A stretch of DNA of 25,134 bases from Scatosoma sp045654025. Lineage in GTDB: Bacteria > Bacillota > Clostridia > Christensenellales > Borkfalkiaceae. The translations under genes were made by a program, and so were the position numbers. The notes under the pieces are model-generated. The model made no database searches and was not told the DNA's origin. It saw only the letters and a program-made list of their open reading frames with translations. The stretch covers positions 1-25,134 of the forward strand of contig JAZOMO010000033.1 in the NCBI GenBank assembly GCA_045654025.1, read 5' to 3'. Position 1 is the stretch's first letter. Each line of letters starts with the position of its first letter. Below are positions 7,498-13,752 of the stretch, one piece after another.

Positions 7498-9201
7498 TTA
7501 TATAATGCCGTAAATACCCTGCTTCTTTCTTGGTAAAACAGCAGGCTGTACCGATCTTGCGCCTTTTGGCAACGGCTGCAAGGCAACCTGCACGTAATCG
7601 GTGGGGTTATAATCGGTTTTCGACGAAATCGTGCCGCCGCCCGTGATGTTGCCAAACATCTCTCCCCAGCCGCCTTCGTAGTTCAAATACTCTTGAAAAT
7701 CGTTGTAGTGGTTGTACGTGTAGAAGACGTGGAATTCCCCGATTTCATAGATGCCGTTGTTGTTGAGGTCGGTTTTTCCATACACGATGCGCGCCGCACC
7801 TCGTGTAATTTTACTACCATTGTTGTACAATGCTGCGGTATACTTCGGGTCGCAATCGGTGCCGGTTGTACCGATATCTATTTCGTAATAATAGAGGCTG
7901 CCGCCACAACCCGAAATGTTGGGTAGAACAGGCTCGTAGGGGTAGTTGGAAGTATCGCCTGAAAAGGCGGTATGGTTAAGGCGAAGATACTCTCCCCAAA
8001 TGCTGGAGGAGGGGGAAACATTCTTCGAGGCAGACTGGTTTTTAGGAACAGTGCCAAACGCATAGACGTACGCCGCCACCTCTTCGAGGGTAATGTACGC
8101 GCCGTCTCGATAGACGTTGAACGCCTCGTTGCCGTAGGCATCGACGACGGTATAGGTGGTGCCGTCCTCGGACAACAGCATTTCGCTGTTTCTAACGTAC
8201 AAATTGCCGTTTTTCGGGCGATAAGAGGAGAGGGTAGGCGCTTGGTCGGGAACGGTCAAATTGCCCGACATAAAGCCGTGTAAGCTTCGATAATAGGCAT
8301 CGGTGTTGTCCTTTGCCATCGTGTAGTTTGCGTAGAATTCCGTTGCGGTCATATTCGCATACGGGTCGCCCATGGGGTCGGGCTGTGGATTGAGGCTGAC
8401 GTAATCGGTTAAAAGACAGTTTTTGTCAAATTCTACGGTGCCTTGGTAGTTTTTGATTTTGCCATAGACGGTGATTGTGTCGCCGACCTGCAGGCTGTCA
8501 ATGCCATCGCCCTGCAATCGATAACAATAGATAGGGCAGTCCTCTCTGCCAGGAACGACAAAGGTGAGGCAGATAGTACTACCGTTACTAGGGGTATCGA
8601 TGCGTGTGATTTTCCCCGTGAGGGTATAGCCAGAACCAAGCACTGCGCCGTACCCCAGGGCATACGCTTGGTCAACGATGGCCACGTGCTCTTCGTTAAT
8701 TTCGACGTCGGGCAATTCAGGGTCAACCGAACCGCCGCCACCCGTCGAGCTGTCATCGGGCAATTCAGGGTCAACCGAACTGCTATCGCCCGTCGAGCTA
8801 TCGTCAGGAATTTCGGGGTCAACCGAACTGCTATCGCCAGTCGAGCTATCATCGGGCAATTCGGGGTCAACCGAAGTGTTGCCACCCGTCGAGCTGTCAT
8901 CGGGCAATTCAGGGTCAACCGAACTGTCGCCACCCGTCGAGCTACTGCTCGTGCTACTACTTGACGAGCTACTGCTCATGCTTCCGCCTGTTGAGCTACT
9001 ACTCGTGCTACTACTTGACGAACTACTACTCGAGCCGCCACCAGTTGAGGGGGGATTGTTGGGAAGCAAGTTGTTGGAGGTATAGCCCCCGAAAGAGCCG
9101 CTGGGCGTTTCCACCGAACAACCGACGGTAGGGAGGGCGATTGCGCCCACGAAGAAGGTTGCCAAAACGGCGCAAATTTTACGTTTCAAAGAATGTAGCA
9201 T
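7498..9201 (-). CDS. Lipoprotein with OB-fold and barnase-type (guanyl-specific) ribonuclease domain
   Basis: Predicted surface RNase, 567 residues from ATG 9201. The frame is open to ATG 9240, but the inner start is preferred: AAGG lies ~9 nt upstream and the signal peptide begins properly (MLHSLKRK, lipobox PTVGC, Cys28). Domain order: poly-Ser linker (~56-91); acidic 16-residue repeats of the type SVDPELPDDSSTGG (~92-165); OB-fold (~172-267, with YTLTGKIT and VGDTITVYGKIKNYQG); then a region (~365-505) that reads like barnase. EEVAAYVYAFGTVPKN resembles the barnase N-terminal helix region, YYYEID supplies a Glu (440) like barnase Glu73, TRGAARIVYG gives Arg467 and Arg471 with the same spacing of four as Arg83/Arg87, and YTYNHYNDF gives His498 like His102. 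The RNase call is mine from motif matching. An insertion of D-x-N-x-N-G type sits between the last two motifs. Confidence 0.72.
   Translation of the reverse strand: MLHSLKRKICAVLATFFVGAIALPTVGCSVETPSGSFGGYTSNNLLPNNPPSTGGGSSSSSSSSSTSSSSTGGSMSSSSSSSSTSSSSTGGDSSVDPELPDDSSTGGNTSVDPELPDDSSTGDSSSVDPEIPDDSSTGDSSSVDPELPDDSSTGGGGSVDPELPDVEINEEHVAIVDQAYALGYGAVLGSGYTLTGKITRIDTPSNGSTICLTFVVPGREDCPIYCYRLQGDGIDSLQVGDTITVYGKIKNYQGTVEFDKNCLLTDYVSLNPQPDPMGDPYANMTATEFYANYTMAKDNTDAYYRSLHGFMSGNLTVPDQAPTLSSYRPKNGNLYVRNSEMLLSEDGTTYTVVDAYGNEAFNVYRDGAYITLEEVAAYVYAFGTVPKNQSASKNVSPSSSIWGEYLRLNHTAFSGDTSNYPYEPVLPNISGCGGSLYYYEIDIGTTGTDCDPKYTAALYNNGSKITRGAARIVYGKTDLNNNGIYEIGEFHVFYTYNHYNDFQEYLNYEGGWGEMFGNITGGGTISSKTDYNPTDYVQVALQPLPKGARSVQPAVLPRKKQGIYGII
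7687..8109 (-). other. Barnase-type RNase domain with EF-hand-like insertion
   Basis: Domain within the lipoprotein above. Residues matching the barnase general base, arginines and general acid are Glu440, Arg467/Arg471 and His498. Residues 478-489 read DLNNNGIYEIGE, which fits the 12-position EF-hand loop (Asp1, Asn3, Asn5, Gly6, Tyr8, Glu12). The insertion lies between the strand carrying Arg471 and the strand leading to His498, so calcium could stabilise the active fold (inference). Confidence 0.6.
8707..8928 (-). repeat. 48-bp tandem repeat encoding acidic linker
   Basis: About five units encode a 16-residue repeat centred on SVDPELPDDSST, with small variations (GGN, GDS, GGG; one PEIPDD). 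It lies next to a Ser-rich stretch at about 8929-9036 and forms a stalk between the lipid anchor and the OB-fold. Confidence 0.88.
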
Positions 9202-9286
9202 ATGTAAAAACCTTATGATTATTTGCTGTTTCCCACACATTGTAGGGGAGAGGTTTCCCCTCCCGAAAGTGTGTTTTATCCGTCCT
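9202..9286 (-). other. Upstream region of the RNase-like gene
   Basis: Together with the element and terminator up to 9541 this forms a 340-base gene-free stretch. Here I see only a G/C-rich inverted repeat (GGGAGG...CCTCTCCC on the - strand, about 9244-9265) between the mobile-element copy and the RBS. No convincing -35/-10 pair was found, so the promoter may lie inside or beyond the element. Confidence 0.4.
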
Positions 9287-9407
9287 TGTCATTCTGAACG
9301 GAGTGTGCGAGCAAGGCTTTGCCTTGCGACACTACGAGCCTTGGCGAGTAAGAATCCCCTTTATTAAGATCCATTTGCTACGCTCGAAGGGCTTGCTCAG
9401 GATGACA
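9287..9407 (+). mobile_element. MITE-like element, copy 1
   Basis: A 121-bp palindromic element with imperfect terminal inverted repeats, TGTCATTCTGA at the left and TCAGGATGACA at the right (10 of 11 pair). It contains an internal hairpin, GCAAGGC-TTT-GCCTTGC, extended by AGTGT/ACACT arms. Positions 9287-9358 match the reverse complement of copy 2 with one mismatch over 72 bp; the right part diverges. It has no coding capacity, and no clear target-site duplication is visible. Confidence 0.75.
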
Positions 9408-9466
9408 GTAAGGGCACATCCTAAAACATTATACCACCGCTGAAGAATGCTGTCAACAAAAACCGA

Positions 9467-9499
9467 CAAAAAAAAGAACCGCCCTTTTCAGGACGGTTC
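9467..9499 (-). terminator. Intrinsic terminator of the 1316-residue lipoprotein gene
   Basis: On the - strand the stem GAACCGTCC / GGGCGGTTC (one G-T wobble, 6-nt loop; plus-strand arms 9476-9484 and 9491-9499) is followed by a run of eight or more T. It starts about 42 nt after the stop codon at 9542. Confidence 0.9.
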
Positions 9500-9541
9500 A
9501 ATTTTTTAATTAGTATTTATGAAACCATAAATATCCGTTGA

Positions 9542-12500
9542 TTAACCAACAAGCTTGTATGCCGTGAAGGTGTAAGGATAGCCGCTTGTGTTACCATTTA
9601 CAGTGCTGGTCTTGTATGCACGGAAGCCAGCGCTCTGTACATTGTATGCGAAGTAAACAGTATCGGAGCCTACGCCCTTGAAAATAATATTGCCGTCAGC
9701 ATCGAACTCGTAAGCCCAAGTATAATCGCCTGCGGCGATACCGTTATTGTTGCCGCCCTTAGGTTTCATATACTTATCGCCGATCTTAATTTTTACACCA
9801 GCATCGCTAACTTCAAGGGTGATTGCAAGGGAGTCACCATCTGCCTTAGCAATGGTATCCCCAGCAGTTAACTCGGTTCCCTTAATCCAAGAACCATCGT
9901 AGGTGGAAACAGTAATGTTCTTAGTGTTAACGACAAGCACGTAAGTACCCGTGGTGAATTCCGCTGCGCTGGTAACCTTTACGTAGCCAGTAGCAGCAGG
10001 TGCTTGGCTGCCGACTACCTGACCGCAGGTTTCGCAGGTGCCTTCTTCGGTGGTGTGACCAAGTGCCGCAACGGGAGTATCTTTATAGTTGTCGCCGCAG
10101 ATGCTGCAGGTATGGGTGGTGTAACCATCAGCCGTACAGGTAGGATCGGTTACAGCCGAAGTATATTCGTGTTCGTGCGCAACAACTTCGTCAATCCAAG
10201 CATCCTTCATTTGAAGGGAGGTTGCACTGTAGCTACCGATAATACCATAAACGGTGATTTCGTCGCCCGTCGTAGGCTTGTAGTCCATTGCATCGTATCT
10301 AGTAGCCTTATTCCAAGTGTAAAGACCATAAATTACGTACTTATTGCCATCAGCATCCTTAACGTTTGCATTACCGTACGTGGTGTTGTAAATGTTTTCG
10401 ATGATAACGGTCATGTAATACTTGTCGGTGGTGTAGTTGCCAACGCCAAGAGCCGTACCCAAAGCCTTTGCTTGAGGAATGGTAAGTACGCTGTCAGCTG
10501 CAGGAGTAACAACCGTACCGCAGTTGTTATCGCACATGTAGTCTGCGTTTTCATCTTTGTGACCAGTAGCAGCTACTTCATTATCCGTCTTGCTATCGCC
10601 GCAAGCGCAGGTGTAGGTGGTGTAACCAGCAGTCGTACAAGTAGGTGCCGTTACAGCTTCTTCATAGTTGTGACCAGTTGCAGGTGCGCCAGGTTCCGTG
10701 TAGGTATCTTCGCAAGCGCAGGTGTAGGTCGTGTAACCAGCTTCCGTACAGGTAGGGTCGGTTACAACAGGAGTATAGCTATGTTCGTGTGCTGCGTAGT
10801 TAGGGTCAGCCGCGCCGCAAGCGCAAGAACCTTCTACGTAGTTGTGACCAGTAGCAGTTGCGCCAGCTTCCGTCTTAACGTCGCCGCAAGCGCAGGTATA
10901 GGTCGTGTAACCATCTTCCGTACAAGTGGGGTTCGTTACTACGCCAGCGTCATAGGTGTGACCAGTAGCAGCTGCGCCAGCTTCCGTATAGGTGTCGCCG
11001 CAACCGCAGGTATAGGTCGTATAACCGTCAACCGTACAGGTAGGATCGGTTACAACGGACGTATATTCGTGTTCGTGTGCGCCAGGAAGCTTATCAATGG
11101 TTTTGCCCGTGTCTACCAAGCCACCAACGTTGTTGCCTTCTTTCGTTGCGTAAGAAACCTTGTTTGCGCTGAAAGTCTTGAAGGTACTGTAGTTGCCAAG
11201 GAAGAATTCGCCAGTGGAAACGGTGGTAGTCATCGTACCGATTTCTGCGTTCCATGCAAATTGGGAAACAGGAGCAGTGTCAATGATAACATTATTATAA
11301 GTACCATTAACTTTTACGCCAATATATTTTTTGGTTTCGCCGTCCATAAAGAAGACGTTGAAATAGGTTTCATCTACATATTCAACATAGAGATCAACAC
11401 CCTCTGCGTATTCCGTGCTACTTGCGAAATAGTATCCATCCATTGCGCCAGTGAAGTATTGATTAGCAGCGTTAGTTTTTTGATAGAGATAAAGCTTATA
11501 AACACTGGTTTCTACGGGAGCCGCCGTAATCAATGCAGTTTCGTTAACTACGGGTACATCGCCGGTTTCGCCTGCAACAACTGCTTCAAGGAAGCAACCC
11601 TGGTCGAATTCAACCTTGCCGTTGTAGTTCTTAATAGCGCCGGTTACGGTGATGGTGTCGCCAACCTTAAGTACACTTGCATCTGCGGTTTCGCCGCTTG
11701 TCAAACGATAGCATTCAAACGTCTTATCGCCAACGGTGATGGTTACGGTGATGTTGCTGTATTGGTCGCTCCAAGCGGAGTTCACTTTCGTGATTTCACC
11801 CGTAAGAGTGTAGTTGCCGCCAGGAAGGGTTTCGCCTGCTGCAAGGTTGTATGCAGCTGCTACGATAGCGTCAGCATCGGTTTTTGCGGGTTCTACGGTC
11901 TTAGGACCAAGTTCCAACGTGAATTCTTTGGTATCAGAAGCCGTACCGCAGGTGATGGTAGCAGTCAAAACAACCGTTACCTTTTCTGCAGGGATAACAA
12001 GGTTGAGCTTGTCGCCGTTTACAGTAGCAGCGGTGTTTTCAGCAACCGACCAAGTAATGGTAACGTCTTCGTAGTTGCTGTCGGAGGTCTTCAAGGTAAC
12101 TTCCTTGTCAAGGGTATACTTCGTGGTAACGTTCAAGCTTGCCTTAACGTCTGCAACCTTCGTGGTGTCGGGGATAACGAGGGTGTTCTTATCAACCATT
12201 TCAACAAGCTTACCGATACAAGCGTCTGCATCGTCGATCTTGGAAAGGTTCATTGCGCTGAAGGTGTAGTATGTACCGCTGGTACCGAGGTATACGGTCT
12301 TCGTGGTAGTCTGTTCTGCGCTCTGATTCTTGTTATCAGCGTCGCTGCGGCAAGGAACGGTGGTGATAATGGTCTTGTACTCATTGCTCCAAACGAACGA
12401 GGAAGGAGCCGTCGTTCCAAATACAACGTTGAAGGTCCAGTAGTTGTTCTTGCTGTTCCAACCTTCTTCAACGCCGATGTACTGCTTAACGTCAGATGCA

Positions 12501-13492
12501 TCCTTGAAGTAGATGTTGAAGTTGTCGCCACCGGTGATGTATTCAACGTAAAGGTCAACGCCTTGTTCATAGGTTTCACCATTGCTTGCGTTGGTGGTTG
12601 CGAAGTAGAAACCACTCATTTTACCCGTGAAGTAAAGGTCTTGTTCCTTCGTTACCTGATACATATACAGCTTATACGCCGTGTTTTCTAAGGGCTTAGA
12701 GCTGATTGCATTAGGAACGATGGTAGGCTGAGGCAATGCAACGCCTTCAACGGTGAAGGTGGTGGTGTGGCAACCTTCGGGATCGGTAACGGTAGCCGTC
12801 AATACGAAAGGCGTATCTTCTGCAACGTCGCCGATTTTTACGGTGTCTTCCGTTGCGCCTTCAGCGCCTGCTTCGATGGTAACAGCCGCTACGCTAGACG
12901 TCCAAGCGATGTCGTACTTTTCAGTAGCGCCGATAAAGCTGAAGGTGTTGGGAACCGTGAAATCCTTGTAGGTCGAAAGGTCCTTCTTCGAGAACATTTC
13001 GAGGTAGTAGTCCACAACGTCAACGAGATCGATTTCGTGCTGATGCGTATCAGGGAGCTCGGGATCAGGCGTTGTCGAACCACCGGACGTAGACGATTCG
13101 TCAGGCGTGGACGATTCACCAGGCGTGGACGATTCGTCAGGCGTGGACGAGTCATCAGGCGTGGACGATTCACCAGGCGTGGACGAGTCATCAGGCGTAG
13201 ACGAGTCATCAGGCGTAGACGAGTCATCAGGCGTGGACGAATCATCAGGCGTGGACGAGTCATCAGGCGTGGACGAATCATCAGGCGTGGACGAGTCATC
13301 AGGCGTGGATGAATCACCAGGCGTGGATGATTCACCAGGCGTGGATGATTCACCAGGCGTGGACGATTCACCAGGCGTGGACGACGCGGGAGGCGTAGAT
13401 TCGTCGGGCGATTGATCGGGTTTGGGACCGCACGCCGTGAAGCCACCGAGAGCCACCAACAGGGCAAGAATACCAGGTAACAGTTTTTTCAT
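9542..13492 (-). CDS. Giant multidomain lipoprotein with Ig-like, OB-fold and cysteine-repeat modules; function unknown
   Basis: 1316 residues; I recognise modules but no enzyme. Signal peptide with lipobox FTAC (Cys21) and strong RBS AAGGAG 8 nt upstream. Order: SSTPDD/SSTPGE linker (~36-136); Ig-like domain (~160-250); module A (~268-432, AYKLYMYQ...YFTGKMSGFYFA); second Ig-like domain (~455-530, TITWSV); OB-fold (~538-640, NYTLTGEIT, VGDTITVTGAIKNYNG); second module A (~660-795, VYKLYLYQ...YFTGAMDGYYFA); four cysteine repeats (~806-980); second OB-like domain (~1003-1104); a fifth cysteine repeat (~1106-1158); and a C-terminal module (~1169-1316) with a similar YTFTAYKL ending. The first OB-fold is clearly related to the one in the neighbouring RNase-like lipoprotein. 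I infer a surface scaffold or nucleic-acid-capture protein; a carbohydrate-binding adhesin is the main alternative. Confidence 0.85.
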   Translation of the reverse strand: MKKLLPGILALLVALGGFTACGPKPDQSPDESTPPASSTPGESSTPGESSTPGESSTPGDSSTPDDSSTPDDSSTPDDSSTPDDSSTPDDSSTPDDSSTPDDSSTPGESSTPDDSSTPDESSTPGESSTPDESSTSGGSTTPDPELPDTHQHEIDLVDVVDYYLEMFSKKDLSTYKDFTVPNTFSFIGATEKYDIAWTSSVAAVTIEAGAEGATEDTVKIGDVAEDTPFVLTATVTDPEGCHTTTFTVEGVALPQPTIVPNAISSKPLENTAYKLYMYQVTKEQDLYFTGKMSGFYFATTNASNGETYEQGVDLYVEYITGGDNFNIYFKDASDVKQYIGVEEGWNSKNNYWTFNVVFGTTAPSSFVWSNEYKTIITTVPCRSDADNKNQSAEQTTTKTVYLGTSGTYYTFSAMNLSKIDDADACIGKLVEMVDKNTLVIPDTTKVADVKASLNVTTKYTLDKEVTLKTSDSNYEDVTITWSVAENTAATVNGDKLNLVIPAEKVTVVLTATITCGTASDTKEFTLELGPKTVEPAKTDADAIVAAAYNLAAGETLPGGNYTLTGEITKVNSAWSDQYSNITVTITVGDKTFECYRLTSGETADASVLKVGDTITVTGAIKNYNGKVEFDQGCFLEAVVAGETGDVPVVNETALITAAPVETSVYKLYLYQKTNAANQYFTGAMDGYYFASSTEYAEGVDLYVEYVDETYFNVFFMDGETKKYIGVKVNGTYNNVIIDTAPVSQFAWNAEIGTMTTTVSTGEFFLGNYSTFKTFSANKVSYATKEGNNVGGLVDTGKTIDKLPGAHEHEYTSVVTDPTCTVDGYTTYTCGCGDTYTEAGAAATGHTYDAGVVTNPTCTEDGYTTYTCACGDVKTEAGATATGHNYVEGSCACGAADPNYAAHEHSYTPVVTDPTCTEAGYTTYTCACEDTYTEPGAPATGHNYEEAVTAPTCTTAGYTTYTCACGDSKTDNEVAATGHKDENADYMCDNNCGTVVTPAADSVLTIPQAKALGTALGVGNYTTDKYYMTVIIENIYNTTYGNANVKDADGNKYVIYGLYTWNKATRYDAMDYKPTTGDEITVYGIIGSYSATSLQMKDAWIDEVVAHEHEYTSAVTDPTCTADGYTTHTCSICGDNYKDTPVAALGHTTEEGTCETCGQVVGSQAPAATGYVKVTSAAEFTTGTYVLVVNTKNITVSTYDGSWIKGTELTAGDTIAKADGDSLAITLEVSDAGVKIKIGDKYMKPKGGNNNGIAAGDYTWAYEFDADGNIIFKGVGSDTVYFAYNVQSAGFRAYKTSTVNGNTSGYPYTFTAYKLVG
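10493..11077 (-). repeat. Array of four cysteine-rich repeats (DPTCT-GYTTYTC-CGD type)
   Basis: Four consecutive ~38-45-residue repeats have the form HEHEYTSVVTDPTCT, then GYTTYTCxCGDTYTE and a TGH close, with Cys-x-Cys pairs that could bind metal or form disulfides. A fifth copy lies apart at about 10019-10177 after the second OB-like domain. DNA identity between copies is high, so the array could expand or contract. Confidence 0.85.
13085..13387 (-). repeat. 18-bp tandem repeat encoding SSTPxx linker
   Basis: Seventeen consecutive 6-residue units, SSTPDD or SSTPGE/GD/DE, the last ending SSTS. The plus strand shows a recurring CAGGCGTGGACGA core. The linker separates the lipid anchor from the first Ig-like domain. 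Confidence 0.92.
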
Positions 13493-13546
13493 TTGGTTTT
13501 CTCCTTTATATAATTTTTATATAATCTTATTATATATTTTTTTGTT

Positions 13547-13576
13547 TTTATACGATTGTATACCACTCTCTGTCAT
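13547..13576 (-). promoter_or_regulatory. Candidate promoter of the 1316-residue lipoprotein gene
   Basis: On the - strand ATGACA (plus 13571-13576), an 18-bp spacer and TATAAA (plus 13547-13552) form a plausible SigA-type promoter, followed by a very A/T-rich leader and RBS AAGGAG. The A/T richness makes chance matches likely. Confidence 0.4.
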
Positions 13577-13600
13577 TTAAGTGTAAGTCGTGGCACGCCT

Positions 13601-13714
13601 TGTCATTTTGAGCGTAGTCGAAAAATCTCTAAAATCGTGATAGGGATTCTTACTCGCCAAGGCTCGTAGTGTCGCAAGGCAAAGCCTTGCTCGCACACTG
13701 CGTTCAGAATGACA
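13601..13714 (-). mobile_element. MITE-like element, copy 2 (inverted)
   Basis: 114 bp, opposite in orientation to copy 1. Plus-strand ends are TGTCATTTTGA and TCAGAATGACA, a 10-of-11 terminal inverted repeat. It holds the same GCAAGGC-TTT-GCCTTGC hairpin. It sits between the end of the secreted-nuclease gene and the promoter region of the 1316-residue gene, where its hairpin could also slow or stop read-through. Confidence 0.75.
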
Positions 13715-13752
13715 GTAGAATGATTACAACAAGCAAAGTTTTTAAGATACGA

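Noticed and set aside
8443..9085. Several + strand open frames across the linker of the RNase-like lipoprotein
   Set aside because: Low-complexity shadows of the acidic and Ser-rich repeats, with no start signals.
10004..12691. Long open frame on the + strand (about 895 codons) opposite the giant lipoprotein gene
   Set aside because: It mirrors the repetitive coding sequence on the other strand, has no RBS or recognisable domain, and the - strand gene has a signal peptide, domains and a terminator.
13085..13387. Regular short repeats resembling a CRISPR array
   Set aside because: Units are only 18 bp with no spacers and stay in frame as an SSTPDD linker.
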